The notes under the pieces: generated by a model | Database searches by the model: none | Told to the model about the DNA's origin: nothing | Seen by the model: the letters and a program-made list of their open reading frames with translations, nothing else | Shown: one piece after another, positions 15,594 to 24,445 of the stretch | Position numbering within the stretch: the stretch's first letter is position 1 | Layout of the letters: the number at the start of each line of letters is the position of its first letter | Assembly (NCBI GenBank): GCA_964410485.1 | Contig: CAYPHJ010000058.1 | Coordinates: forward strand, 1-28,185 | Length of the DNA stretch: 28,185 bases | Source: CAYPHJ01 sp964410485 | GTDB lineage: Bacteria > Desulfobacterota > Binatia > UBA9968 | Direction: 5' to 3' | Made by a program: the position numbers and the translations under genes

Positions 15594-16670
15594 TCATTCC
15601 AAATCATAGGGCACGGAGAGTTCATCGCTCAGCTGCCGCAGCCCGTCCAGGATAGAGCGGTGCAGAGGGATTCCCAGTTTGATTCTCTCTTCGGCCGTTT
15701 CGAATTCGATCTCTCCCGCCACAAAGACCCGATCTTTTCCTTCGATCGGAGGCGTGGACTTGAGCTCACGCAGGAGCATGTCCATGTCCGTCTTGAATTC
15801 CTCCGCAGGGCGAAAAGATTCAATACGGATTGCGCCAAAAAAGTGGCCCCGAACTCCGTAGCTGGGATGAGTTAGCGCCGCAATGGTTCCGGTAAGCGCC
15901 CCACAGAGAATCTCGACGAGGATGGCAAGCCCGTAACCTTTGTAGCTGCTCCCTTCCGGAGTTCCGCCGAGCGGCAACAGCCGCCGCGCTTTTTGCGCCA
16001 CCTTCGGATCCTCGGTTACCTGGCCATTTGCGTCCAGTGCCCAACCGTGGGGAATCGATTTTCCCCACCGCGCCGCAACTTCCAATTTCCCGGCGGCCAC
16101 CGTGGTGGTTGCCATATCCAATACGAACGGGCGCTCCTCGTCAGCGGGCGCCGCCAACGAGATGGGATTTGTTCCGAACCTGGCCTCCCGCCCGAAAGTC
16201 GGCACCACCTGCTTACCGGCATTGGTCATAGCAATCCCGATCATGTTTCGTGGAAGGGCCATCATCGAATAGTAAGCGGACATGCCGAAGTGGCGGCTGT
16301 TGCGCACTCCCACTATGCCGATGCCGGAACTTTCAGCCTTGCGGATGGCGAGATTCATCGCGCGATGACCCACGACCATCCCCATACCGCCGTCGCCGTC
16401 CATGAGCGCTGTGGCCGGGGTTTCACTGACTATGGTGATATTCGGCTCGGGATTCATGATGCCATCCCGAAGCGCTTTGACGTACCAGCCGCGCGGGCTG
16501 AAACGAAGCACGCCATGCGAGTCCACTCCCCGGAGGTCCGCCATTACCAGCACATTAGCGGCGATTGCGGCATCTTCCTCCGGCACTCCAAGCTTCTGAA
16601 AAGCAAGGCTTACAAAACGGGTCAATTTACGATGATCGATGCGCGCGCTGGCAATTAAATTTGTCTCCAA
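15594..16670 (-). CDS. Ldh-family (malate/L-sulfolactate/ureidoglycolate-type) NAD(P)-dependent dehydrogenase
   Basis: A ~358-residue oxidoreductase of the type-2 malate/lactate dehydrogenase family, which oxidises 2-hydroxy acids with NAD(P)+ without a Rossmann fold. Family marks are DLRGVDSHGVLRF, GIGIVGVRNSRHFGMSAYY (catalytic His region), TNAGKQVVPTFGREARFGTNPIS, FVLDMATTTVAAGK and SSYKGYGLAILVEILCGALTG. I prefer a TTG start at 16670 because CGGAGG lies ~9 bp upstream and the protein then begins like its relatives; an ATG at 16709 would add 13 polar residues. The substrate within the family cannot be told. It stands alone on the minus strand. Confidence 0.85.
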   Translation of the reverse strand: METNLIASARIDHRKLTRFVSLAFQKLGVPEEDAAIAANVLVMADLRGVDSHGVLRFSPRGWYVKALRDGIMNPEPNITIVSETPATALMDGDGGMGMVVGHRAMNLAIRKAESSGIGIVGVRNSRHFGMSAYYSMMALPRNMIGIAMTNAGKQVVPTFGREARFGTNPISLAAPADEERPFVLDMATTTVAAGKLEVAARWGKSIPHGWALDANGQVTEDPKVAQKARRLLPLGGTPEGSSYKGYGLAILVEILCGALTGTIAALTHPSYGVRGHFFGAIRIESFRPAEEFKTDMDMLLRELKSTPPIEGKDRVFVAGEIEFETAEERIKLGIPLHRSILDGLRQLSDELSVPYDLE

Positions 16671-16984
16671 GGGCTTTTTCCTCCGATTCTCTCCGCTCTC
16701 TTCTCTCATATTACGGCGACATTTGCATGCTCGCTCAATTCAAGGGGAGCATTGAAACATGCGAGGCGGCAAGGTGGTCGTGGCAAACTCCGGTGGATGC
16801 AGCCAGGTCCTTGTCATGGGCCAAGCGCCTGGATTAGGATCGCCCATTGTCAACGGTATGGCCTGTTCTTCAGCACGCGATGAATCAGCACCGTTTTTGT
16901 TGTGAAAGCCCGCCCAGGTCGCTGGGGTCTCGAGTCTCAGGTCCCGCGCCTCGCGTTGGGCAGAGAAAATTTTGAGCTTTCAGA
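16671..16984. other. Divergent spacer before the Ldh-family gene and copy B of the repeat
   Basis: About 314 bp with no supportable gene. It should contain the promoter of the Ldh-family gene. I see no clear -35/-10 pair, terminator or known repeat. Confidence 0.4.
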
Positions 16985-17122
16985 CTAGCAGGTTGCTGAA
17001 AAAAGATTCGGAATGCTTCGACAGGCTCAGCATGAACGGAAAATCCCTACTTATTTCAAATTCCTCTCCGTTCGCCCTGAGGTTCTCGAAGGGTGAACGG
17101 AGGGTTTTTCAGCAGCCTACTC
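16985..17122. repeat. MITE-like dispersed repeat, copy B (inverted relative to copy A)
   Basis: A ~138-bp copy whose reverse complement matches 3154-3292 with only a few differences. Its left end reads CTAGCAGGTTGCTGAAAAA and its right end TTTTTCAGCAGCCTACTC. It includes the segment CTTCGACAGGCTCAGCATGA and a GTGAACGGAGG edge. It lies 42 bp upstream of the alcohol dehydrogenase start, again close to a gene start. It has no coding capacity. Confidence 0.8.
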
Positions 17123-17164
17123 GAGACTCGAAAAAATCGACTAGGCAGGACAGGAGAAAGTAAC

Positions 17165-18259
17165 ATGAGTACAAAATGCCGGGCGGCAATTCTGGTCGAG
17201 CCCAACAAGCCACTGGTCGTGGACCAGATCGAATTTGCGGATCCTGCCCCCGACCAGGTATTGGTGAAACTTTTCGCCAGCGGGGTTTGTCATTCGCAGA
17301 TTCACACAATGCGGCGGCCGCCGCGGGCCAATCATCGTTTGCCGGTGCTTTTGGGCCATGAATCGACGGGAGTGGTGGCGGCATGCGGCCGCGACGTGCG
17401 CCATGTAAAGGAAGGCGATCACGTGATCACGACCTGGGTTGATCGAGATAATTCGACAACCACCCAGCCGTTGGTTGCTCACGCTTTGAACGATCGCCCG
17501 CAATTTGTCGGTTCGTGGCGCGGCAGAGAGGTATCGCATTCGGCTGCGACCTGGGCGGAGTATGCTGTGGCCCAAGAGCGGATGGTAGTGCCGTTGCCCT
17601 CAGACGTCCCGACTGACGTCACCGCAGTCATCGGCTGTGCCGTCATGACGGGAGCGGGCGCGATTATCAACGCGTTGCGTGTCAGACCCGGCGAGTCGGT
17701 GGCGGTGTTCGGCGCCGGCGGCATAGGCCTGTGCGCCATTGCGGCGGCGGCCGTGGTCGATGCGCATCCTATCATCGCGGTTGATGTAACGGAGGATAAG
17801 CTCGCATTTGCGCGCCGTTTCGGCGCGACCCATCCGGTTAATGCGAAGGAGTCAGATTCGGTTCAAACAATTCGTGAGCTCACAAAAGGCGGCGTCGATT
17901 ACGCCATCGACGCTATCGGCTTGCCGCAGACCCAGGAGCAAATCCTACGCGCCACGAGAATGGGATTTTCCGGTCGCAATCGGGGTGGTACGGCATTGCT
18001 TGTAGGCATTACGCCGCCTGGCGCGCAAGCAATGTTGGATACAAGCCTGTTCATCGGCAACCGCAATTTCAGGCGCACCAGCGGCGGAGACTGCCGGCCG
18101 GAGCGCGACTTCCCGCTTTTTGTCCGCTGGTATCGCGAAGGCAAGCTCAAATTGGAGGAGCTGGTGACACGCCGCTACGCGTTGGAGCAGATCAATGACG
18201 CGGTGGATGACCTGGAACACGGCCGAATCCTCGGCCGCTCGATCATCGCTTACGCTTAG
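17165..18259 (+). CDS. Zinc-type alcohol dehydrogenase (MDR family) lacking the structural zinc cysteines
   Basis: A 364-residue medium-chain dehydrogenase/reductase. Catalytic zinc ligands are present: C42 (GVCHSQ), H65-E66 (LLGHES) and C158 (VIGCAVMTGAGA). The cofactor site is GAGGIG (183-188), followed by IAVDVTEDKL, whose Asp suggests NAD(H). The lobe that normally holds four Cys for structural zinc (right after EGDHV) instead reads ITTWVDRDNSTTTQP without any Cys. The C-terminus RYALEQINDAVDDLEHGRILGRSII is standard. The start at 17165 is chosen for AGGAG 8 bp upstream; an ATG at 17093 lies in the repeat. Substrate unknown, probably a primary or aromatic alcohol. Confidence 0.87.
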   Translation: MSTKCRAAILVEPNKPLVVDQIEFADPAPDQVLVKLFASGVCHSQIHTMRRPPRANHRLPVLLGHESTGVVAACGRDVRHVKEGDHVITTWVDRDNSTTTQPLVAHALNDRPQFVGSWRGREVSHSAATWAEYAVAQERMVVPLPSDVPTDVTAVIGCAVMTGAGAIINALRVRPGESVAVFGAGGIGLCAIAAAAVVDAHPIIAVDVTEDKLAFARRFGATHPVNAKESDSVQTIRELTKGGVDYAIDAIGLPQTQEQILRATRMGFSGRNRGGTALLVGITPPGAQAMLDTSLFIGNRNFRRTSGGDCRPERDFPLFVRWYREGKLKLEELVTRRYALEQINDAVDDLEHGRILGRSIIAYA

Positions 18260-18453
18260 CGGCCGCAATCATGGAATAGAGGATGGTTTTCACCACGAAG
18301 GACGCGAAGAGCACGAAGTTAAGAAAAATGGAAAACTATTCTTTCGAATCCTCCGTGTCCTGCGTAGTACTACGTCTAAGAATTTTTGCGGCTCGCGCAA
18401 ATCTTCTGAGGCACAGATTGTAAGGTCTCAAAACCACAAGCATATATTATCAA

Positions 18454-18500
18454 CACCACGAAGTGTTTCATGATCTTACGCTCGCCCACAGACGATGAAA
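18454..18500 (-). repeat. REP-like repeat R2, copy 1
   Basis: Carries CACCACGAAGTGTTTCATGATCTTACGCTCGCCCACAG in 5'->3' pieces matching, in reverse, the plus-strand copies at 19246 and 25946. Only ~47 bp of the family is present. Confidence 0.65.
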
Positions 18501-18710
18501 GTAGTCTCACGACTGTCATCTGTCCCACCATCGCAGGATGTCATCCCGAACGGAAGTGAGGGATCTGCTTTTGAATGACCGACGACCGAGGACCGCTGAC
18601 CGACGAATAAGCAGATTCTTCGTCGCTACGCTCCTCAGAATGACACTCCGATACAGTCGACATGGGTCGGAATCTCTAATTCTAATCCCCCGCTCCAACC
18701 CTATTTTCTA

Positions 18711-18754
18711 AGGAGTGTTTCATTGGCTTACGCTCGCCCGCAGAGGATGAAAAT
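18711..18754 (-). repeat. REP-like repeat R2, partial copy 2
   Basis: AGTGTTTCAT, then CTTACGCTCGCCCGCAG and GATGAAAAT, match the minus-orientation R2 copies, with a small difference in the middle (TGG for TGAT). Confidence 0.55.
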
Positions 18755-18975
18755 AGGGCAGCCCATTACCCGAACGCCAATATCGAGAAGGTTCGGCATT
18801 CCCTGCCCCTCGCTACGCGCTTCGCGCTACTCGGGGAATCGGAAGGGGGTGCCGTGGCCCCGAGTAGCGATCTTCCGAGATTGCGTATCGAGGGGGTACG
18901 GCCCTGCGGAGCATACGCGGGTGACCGCTCTGGGGGCGCTGTCCCTTCACTCCCTCTCCACCCAATTTTCATAGG

Positions 18976-19060
18976 AAGAGCACACGAAGGTCACGAAGTT
19001 CGGATAAAGAGTTTGGGAAAATACTTTCTTCCTTCGTGCTCTTCTTGCCTCCTTTGAAAA
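18976..19060. repeat. Palindromic-ended repeat R3, copy 1
   Basis: An ~85-bp sequence starting GAGCACACGAAGG and ending CCTTCGTGCTCTTC...CCTCCTTTGAAAA. Its ends can pair (GAGCACACGAAGG with CCTTCGTGCTC). It is nearly identical to 25716-25800; both have the inner GTTCGGATAAAGAGTTT and ATACTTTCTT. Confidence 0.7.
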
Positions 19061-19245
19061 CTGAGGTCGCGGAGTGGAAAGGGCTACTATCAAACGCCCC
19101 CCTTCGATACGACCTTGCGGTCTACTCAGGGCGGGCGGCCTCTTTATTTCCGGTTCCCCGAGTAGCCACGTTTCGGTGGCGTATCGAGGGGCTCGATTCC
19201 CGCCAAAAGCATGCGGGAATGACGGACTGTCTTGAAGCTGGATCT

Positions 19246-19350
19246 TTCATTCTCTGTGGGCGAGCGTAAGATCATGAAACACTTCGTGGTGAAAAATCTG
19301 CTTCTCCCTTGGTTGCGGCTCTGCTGCGCTAGGATTTTCGTGGTGAAATA
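19246..19350 (+). repeat. REP-like repeat R2, copy 3
   Basis: A long copy: GGGCGAGCGTAAGATCATGA, then AACACTTCGTGGTGAAAAA, then CTTGGTTGCGGCTCTGC. It matches 25946-26050 with only scattered differences. With copy 1 it forms an inverted pair about 750 bp apart. Confidence 0.7.
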
Positions 19351-19513
19351 TTCTTCCGCAGTCGAAGGGACGCAAAGGGCGCAAAGGAAAACTCCTGCAA
19401 TGCGGGGAAGAGGCTTGTCCGCCACGGGGCTTCGGACGGATCAGCCTGTGGCTGAAACGGAGCGAAGCGGTTGAACGATTGGAACGACTGGAACAAGAAA
19501 AAAAGGAGGCACG

Positions 19514-20053
19514 ATGAGTAGAATACCGCCGTTAAGCCGCGAGCAGCTGACGAACGAAAACCAGGCAATTTGGGATCGAGTGATGAGCGGGCGTACCGGG
19601 GGCGGCGGGCCTTATAGGGTCCTCATGTACGCGCCAGGAATGGCCGAGCATTTTTCGGCCGTGGAAAACTATTTCCGGCATAACGGGATGCTCGACACCA
19701 AAGATAAGGAGCTTGTGATTCTTGCCGTCGCGCGATATTTGGGCGCGCGGTTTCCCTGGAGCCGGCACGAGACTCGCGGGCGCCAGGCGGGTGTACGCGC
19801 CGAAGCGATCGAGGCGTTACGCGCCAACGGGCCGGTGGATGCACTTAGCGGGTACGAGCGCTTGCTGATCGAGGTGGCGCTCGGCCTGCTGCGCGACCGT
19901 CAACTGTCCGAAGATCTTTTCGCGCGAGCGCTCGCGGATCTTGGCCCGGAGCGATTGGTAGAAATCGTCGGGCTGGTGAGTCACTACAACATGATTTGTT
20001 CGGTGGCGAATGTCTTCGCCTTGGGAGTGCCCGAGGATACGCGAACATTTTGA
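19514..20053 (+). CDS. Carboxymuconolactone decarboxylase (CMD) family protein without the redox CxxC
   Basis: A 179-residue CMD-like protein. It carries GPYRVLMYAPGMAEHF, LDTKDKELVILAVARYLGARFPWSRHE, and a late LVEIVGLVSHYNMICSVANVF helix, all typical of the single-domain CMD branch. Unlike the two AhpD-like proteins in this window it has no CxxC/CxxU; RFPWSRHE stands there, as in CMD relatives with an FEWxxHE segment. AAAAGGAGG lies 6 bp before the ATG. It faces the PrpD operon end to end. Decarboxylase, hydrolase or isomerase roles are possible; the substrate is unknown. Confidence 0.85.
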   Translation: MSRIPPLSREQLTNENQAIWDRVMSGRTGGGGPYRVLMYAPGMAEHFSAVENYFRHNGMLDTKDKELVILAVARYLGARFPWSRHETRGRQAGVRAEAIEALRANGPVDALSGYERLLIEVALGLLRDRQLSEDLFARALADLGPERLVEIVGLVSHYNMICSVANVFALGVPEDTRTF

Positions 20054-20108
20054 GAGTAGCGCAGCGGCACAACCGGCGCTGACTTGAAGCCGGACGGGCG
20101 CGCCTGCG

Positions 20109-21551
20109 TCATCTTGCCATCAGATCAATGAATTCGTTGACCGGCGTCCTTTCGAGCCGGCGCTGGTCAAGGCACGCCTCGAGAATCGCCTCGCGCTGTT
20201 TCGCGGCGAACACGCGCGCCACGTTGGTTTGAAATTTTTGCATCAGCAGCGGTAGACCTTCCTTGCGCCGGCGGCGGTGGCCGAGCGGATACAGCACTTC
20301 GGAGAGCGGCATAGTGCTCCCGTCGCGAAACTCTACCCTGATGGAGTTGGGATTGGCGCGTTTGGTCGGGTCGAGATAGTCGCGGCTGTAGCGCTTGTCC
20401 TCGCGCAACACCATCTTGCCGCGCAAGCTGTCGATGCGCGGGTCGGCGGCGACATGGTCCTCATAATCTTCCGCGGTAAGCTTGCCGAAGATCATGCCGA
20501 CCGCGATCATGTACTGCATGCAGTGGTCGCGGTCCGCCGGATTATCCAGCGGACCCGTTTTGTCGAGGATGACCATTGAGGAATCATGGCAGCGGACGTC
20601 CACGCGCTCAACGGCATCCAGACGGTCCTTGACCAGCGGGTGGAGTTTGATTGCAGCTTCCACCGCGCTCTGAGCGTGGAAAGCAGCAGGGTACGCGATC
20701 TTGAAGAGCACGTTCTCCATGATGTACGTGCCGAACGGTCGCTGGAAGCGGAACGGCTTGCCCTTGAACAACACCTCGTAGAAGCCCCAGCGCTTGGCGG
20801 TGAGCGCCGAGGGACAGCCCATTTCCCCCTTCGCCGCCAGCATGGCGAGCCAGGCGCCGCGTGCCGCGGCATCAGCGGCGGCCCACGACTTGCGCGAGCC
20901 CGTATTGGGGCGGCGGCGGAAGGTAGCAAGCGCATGACCATCCACCCAGGCGTTCGAAACGGCATTGATGATCTCAGCGCGCGAGCAGCCCAGCATTTTC
21001 GCGACCACGGCGCAGGCGGCGATCTTCACCGTCAGCGTGTGGTCGAGGCCGGCGTCAGTGAAGGCATTCTCGATGGCAAGACCGCCCTGGACCTCGTATG
21101 CCTTGATGATCGCCTCGAGCACGTCGCGCATCACGAGCGGTTTCCTGCCTTCGGCCACTTGCTTGCGGCTCAGATGGTCGGCCATCATCAGGATCGCACA
21201 GATGTTGTCCGAGGGGTGTATCACGGTTTCGCCGTAGAATGCGTCGTTGAAATCAAGCCAGCGGATGAGCGCGCCGAGGTTGAATGCCGCCGTCACGGGA
21301 TCGAGCTGAAACGGCGTCCCGGGAACCTTCGCCCCGTGCGGTACGATCGTGCCGGGAACCAGCGGCCCGAGCAGCTTCGTGCAGGCGGGATACGAGAGCG
21401 CCTCGAAGCCGCAACCCAGACTGTCCATCAGAGTGAGCCGAGCAGTCTCCCACGCGAGCCGGCTCTTGACCTGATAGTGTTCGATATAGTCGGCGATCCG
21501 GACGATGACCTGATCGAAGGCGGGACGGACATTAGAAGCCGCGGACGACAT
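20109..21551 (-). CDS. prpD: 2-Methylcitrate dehydratase (PrpD)
   Basis: A 480-residue PrpD, which dehydrates 2-methylcitrate to 2-methyl-cis-aconitate in the methylcitrate cycle for propionate use (cytoplasmic). It aligns along its length with E. coli PrpD (483 aa): the NVRPAFDQVIVRIADYI start, SLGCGFEALSYPACTKLLGP, PGTPFQLDPVTAAFN, IRWLDFND, HPSDN, SYK-free middle RKSWAAADAAARGAW, GFYEVLFKG, YIMENVLFKI, NPADRDHCMQYM and the end PVNEFIDLM. It is the last gene of the minus-strand block, 12 bp after the cupin stop. No methylcitrate synthase or lyase gene is in the window, so a related tricarboxylate or hydroxy acid substrate remains possible. Confidence 0.92.
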   Translation of the reverse strand: MSSAASNVRPAFDQVIVRIADYIEHYQVKSRLAWETARLTLMDSLGCGFEALSYPACTKLLGPLVPGTIVPHGAKVPGTPFQLDPVTAAFNLGALIRWLDFNDAFYGETVIHPSDNICAILMMADHLSRKQVAEGRKPLVMRDVLEAIIKAYEVQGGLAIENAFTDAGLDHTLTVKIAACAVVAKMLGCSRAEIINAVSNAWVDGHALATFRRRPNTGSRKSWAAADAAARGAWLAMLAAKGEMGCPSALTAKRWGFYEVLFKGKPFRFQRPFGTYIMENVLFKIAYPAAFHAQSAVEAAIKLHPLVKDRLDAVERVDVRCHDSSMVILDKTGPLDNPADRDHCMQYMIAVGMIFGKLTAEDYEDHVAADPRIDSLRGKMVLREDKRYSRDYLDPTKRANPNSIRVEFRDGSTMPLSEVLYPLGHRRRRKEGLPLLMQKFQTNVARVFAAKQREAILEACLDQRRLERTPVNEFIDLMAR

Positions 21552-21563
21552 CGCTGAATGCTC

Positions 21564-22040
21564 TCAGGCGTGGTCGCCGAAAATTTTACGCTCCACGCTT
21601 TGCCAGTCGTACGGGACAAATTGATTCTCGGCGGGACCTCTCACCTGTGGTGTTTCTCCGTCATCGAACAGGGGCACGGAGCCTTCCTTCTGCTTTCCCG
21701 CAACGAGGCCCGGAGCATGGGCCTCGACCACGATCGCATCGGCTTCAGAACGATTCCATGCCCAGTGGACCTTCTGTGCCGGGATACGGTGGAAGTCTCC
21801 CTTCCTGCAGAGAAAACCCCGTTCCTCGACAAAGAACCAGATCTCGCCCTCGAGCACGTAGTTGATCTGCTCCGACTCATGGGCGTGCGGCGTGGTGTGA
21901 TAACCTGGAAATCTCACCGCGTACATCAAGCTGCATTCGTTCCCGAACGCACGCTGCACAATCATCGCGCCTTCTCCCTCGCCTGCTGCACGCGTCACTC
22001 TGCGCTGCGGCACTTCATTGGCCTTTACATGTAAGGGCAT
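21564..22040 (-). CDS. Cupin domain protein linked to prpD
   Basis: A 158-residue single cupin. Motif 1 is PGYHTTPHAHESEQINYVLEGE, giving H52, H54 and Q58 (or E56). Motif 2 is KGDFHRIPAQKVHWAWN, with H92. GAGGAGG-like sequence (AAAGGAGGATAAGCG) precedes the ATG at 22040. The stop lies 12 bp before prpD, so the two are almost certainly co-transcribed. Likely a metal-dependent enzyme or isomerase acting on the same carboxylate pathway; the exact role is unknown. Confidence 0.87.
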   Translation of the reverse strand: MPLHVKANEVPQRRVTRAAGEGEGAMIVQRAFGNECSLMYAVRFPGYHTTPHAHESEQINYVLEGEIWFFVEERGFLCRKGDFHRIPAQKVHWAWNRSEADAIVVEAHAPGLVAGKQKEGSVPLFDDGETPQVRGPAENQFVPYDWQSVERKIFGDHA

Positions 22041-22322
22041 CGCTTATCCTCCTTTGAACGTGCTCGGCGTTTTCAACTCCTTCTAACAAACTCTTTCGGC
22101 ATCGGGAAGCCGACGCTAGCTGTGAGTCAGCGAATAGAGCATCGGACCACAAAGTGATTCATGATATTACGGTCGCCCACAGCGGATCAAAATGAGCTCT
22201 CACCAATCCCTGAACGCGACAGGGGCAACAAATAAAGCAGATCCTCCGCTGGCGCTCAGGATGACGAATGAAAGAGAAGGCTCAGGATGACGAGGAGGGA
22301 GGTTTGCCATATCCAGCTTCTG
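22041..22322. other. Spacer between the TctAB fusion and the cupin, with R2 copy
   Basis: About 280 bp separating genes of the same strand. It carries one R2 copy (about 22146-22196, minus) and stretches such as CAGATCCTCCGC and CAGGATGACGA, typical of short bacterial spacers. No gene is visible. It could split the block into two transcripts. Confidence 0.5.
22146..22196 (-). repeat. REP-like repeat R2, copy 4 (diverged)
   Basis: ACCACAAAGTGATTCATGAT, then ATTACGGTCGCCCACAG, matches R2 in reverse with several changes. With the plus copy at 25946 it brackets the Tct transporter genes as an inverted pair. Confidence 0.55.
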
Positions 22323-24293
22323 CTAATTGAACGGCCAGGGCAACTCAAGGAAAGATTGGAGGATCCCCTTGGGGTAATCGAGCACCAAAAAATGTGACAG
22401 CATGGCCAACACGACAATCGCGCCACAAGACGCGACCGCCGACCAGTGCCACGCCACCTGCGCCTTGACCCGCAGGAAAGTTGTGATGTAGACGAAGATA
22501 CCCAACACGAAACCGAACACGGCAGCTGAGCAGAGCAGCCCGAGCATCCAGCCCTGATAATGAAATTCGCTGCGCGAGGGCCGTTCCTCCGCGCCCCATT
22601 CGCGTTCGCTGTCAAAAAATACGTACGCCGGCCGTTTCCGCGCGGACAGCACCGCGACTACGCCCACCAAGGCGAGTGTGATCGAGGCCACGATCATCGG
22701 GAAGAGTCGCGCGAGAAACGTGCGCTCGGCCGCATCGTAGAGCACATAGCCGATGCATGCCGCCAGTAGGCCGAGGAAGATCAGCTGCGGCGCCTTATTC
22801 TCAGGCGCGTGGGGCCCTTCGGGGGTGAGGGGTTGGCGCTGCGGTTTCATGCGCGCGGCGAGAATAATCGAGACGATGATCAGGCCAATGAGAATCAGCA
22901 CTCCGGGCCGCTCGAGGAAACTCAGGCCGTAAACCTGCACTGACTGGTACACCGAGGCTTCGAGCCGCCTCGAGAGCACGAAGCCGATCAGCAGCGCGGG
23001 CCGCGACCAGCCAAATCGTTTCATGTACATGCCGAGCATGCCGAGCGCGAACAGCGCGATCAGGTCATGCCAGCTCTGCGTTGCCTGATACGCCGCGAAA
23101 TAGATGATCGCAATCATGAACGGCGCCAGCAGCGTATAACGGATCAGTGTGAGCCCCGCGATAGGTCTTGCGAGCAGGAGGCACGTTCCGGCGCCGATCA
23201 CGTTAGCAAGGCCGAGAGACCAGATGATGAGGACCGTCAGATCAAGGTGTCGCTCGATCATGCCGATGCCCGGCTCTACGCCGATCAACACCAGACCGCC
23301 GAGAAACACCGCCATGCTGCCCGATCCCGGAATGCCGAAAAATAGCGTCGGCATCAGCGCGCCGCCTTCTTTTGCATTATTGGCCGATTCCGGCGCGATG
23401 ACGCCGCGAATGTCACCCTTGCCGAGCATTGTGCGGTTGCGTGTCGTCTGGACCAGATGCCCGTAAGCGATCCAGTCGACCACCGACCCGCCGAGCCCCG
23501 GCAGCGCGCCGATCAGCGTGCCGATCGAGGCGCAGCGCAGGACGATCCACTTGTGGCGCAATGTCTCCCAAAAGCCGCGCATCCAGCCCGAGCCGAGCTC
23601 CCTGGTCGCGGAGATGGTGCGCCTGCGGCGCAGCACTTCCACGATTTCCGGCACGGCGAACATGGCAAGGCCGACGATCACCAGAGGAACGCCGTCGATC
23701 AAATAAATGCTATCGAAAGTTAGCCTGTACTCGCCCGTGGCGGGCGCCGCTCCGACGCTGCCGAGCAGCAAACCGAGACCGCAAGCGATGAGGCCTTTGG
23801 TGGTGCTGGTTCCGGTCAACATGCCGATCATCGTCAGCGCCAGGATAATGAGCATGAGCTGTTCGCCGAAGCCGACGGCGAGTATCAATGGTCTCGCTAT
23901 GTAAACCGTCAGCGTAAGAATGATCGCGCCAATCACGCCGCCGATCAGCGAGGCCGAGAACGCCGCGCCGAGCGCGCGCGCCGCTTCGCCGCGCTTCGAT
24001 AAAGGAAATCCGTCGACGACGGTTGCTTGCGAGCCGGAGGTGCCAGGTATACCCATTAGCACCGCCGGAAAAGTGTCCGACGTGGTCGTGACCGCCATCA
24101 AGCCCACCATCATCGGCAGCGCCAGTGTAGGATCCATGCCGTAAACAAAAGGCAGCAGCAGCGACAGGCCCGCGATTCCGCCGAGACCGGGGAGAATGCC
24201 GACAATCAAGCCGACCATGGTTCCCAGGAAAAGGAAAAGAACGTGCTCTGGGTCGAGCAGGGTGACGAGACCCTGGAGCAATACGTCAGACAT
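22323..24293 (-). CDS. Tripartite tricarboxylate transporter large subunit fused to small subunit (TctA-TctB)
   Basis: A 656-residue membrane protein. Residues 1 to ~500 are TctA, the 12-helix channel subunit, with GLGGIAGLSLLLPFVYGMDPT, MGIPGTSGSQATVVDGFPLSKRGEAARALG, and ALPGLGGSVVDWIAYGH, the two GLGG-type repeats of the family. From ~502 (PQLIFLGLLAACIGYVLY) to the end, four hydrophobic segments match TctB, the small subunit. TctA alone is ~500 residues and TctB ~150, so this is a full-length in-frame fusion with TctA first. No separate tctB is present next to it. The TctC gene lies 152 bp upstream. Together they import carboxylates by secondary transport. Confidence 0.9.
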   Translation of the reverse strand: MSDVLLQGLVTLLDPEHVLFLFLGTMVGLIVGILPGLGGIAGLSLLLPFVYGMDPTLALPMMVGLMAVTTTSDTFPAVLMGIPGTSGSQATVVDGFPLSKRGEAARALGAAFSASLIGGVIGAIILTLTVYIARPLILAVGFGEQLMLIILALTMIGMLTGTSTTKGLIACGLGLLLGSVGAAPATGEYRLTFDSIYLIDGVPLVIVGLAMFAVPEIVEVLRRRRTISATRELGSGWMRGFWETLRHKWIVLRCASIGTLIGALPGLGGSVVDWIAYGHLVQTTRNRTMLGKGDIRGVIAPESANNAKEGGALMPTLFFGIPGSGSMAVFLGGLVLIGVEPGIGMIERHLDLTVLIIWSLGLANVIGAGTCLLLARPIAGLTLIRYTLLAPFMIAIIYFAAYQATQSWHDLIALFALGMLGMYMKRFGWSRPALLIGFVLSRRLEASVYQSVQVYGLSFLERPGVLILIGLIIVSIILAARMKPQRQPLTPEGPHAPENKAPQLIFLGLLAACIGYVLYDAAERTFLARLFPMIVASITLALVGVVAVLSARKRPAYVFFDSEREWGAEERPSRSEFHYQGWMLGLLCSAAVFGFVLGIFVYITTFLRVKAQVAWHWSAVASCGAIVVLAMLSHFLVLDYPKGILQSFLELPWPFN

Positions 24294-24445
24294 GTCTTAC
24301 GCAGCGCGGTGGCAAACCGACCTCATAGGATTAGGCGGGTGCGCTTAGCAGAGCGACGTTCCTCGGTCTCGAGTCTCGCGTCTCGGGTTGGGGAAGGAGA
24401 AGTCGCGAATCGAAACCCGAGACGCGCAACTGTCGGGCGCTATCG

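Larger units (their letters stand above)
18260..19513. other. Repeat-rich non-coding region
   Basis: About 1.25 kb without a credible gene. It holds two outward-facing REP-like copies (18454-18500 minus, 19246-19350 plus), a third partial copy (18711-18754 minus), the palindromic-ended repeat (18976-19060), and other tracts typical of bacterial spacers (for example CACGAAGG near 18293, GAGGGATCTGC near 18557, and GAATCGGAAGGGGG near 18836). Short frames inside it are not protein-like. It may serve as a landing zone for non-autonomous elements. Confidence 0.7.

Noticed and set aside
18260..19513. A CRISPR array or small RNA cluster in the repeat-rich gap
   Set aside because: Repeats are irregularly spaced, in both orientations and of different families; no regular repeat-spacer unit is present.
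20586..21557. Long plus-strand open frame opposite prpD
   Set aside because: It is an antisense shadow caused by high GC; prpD on the other strand is unmistakable.
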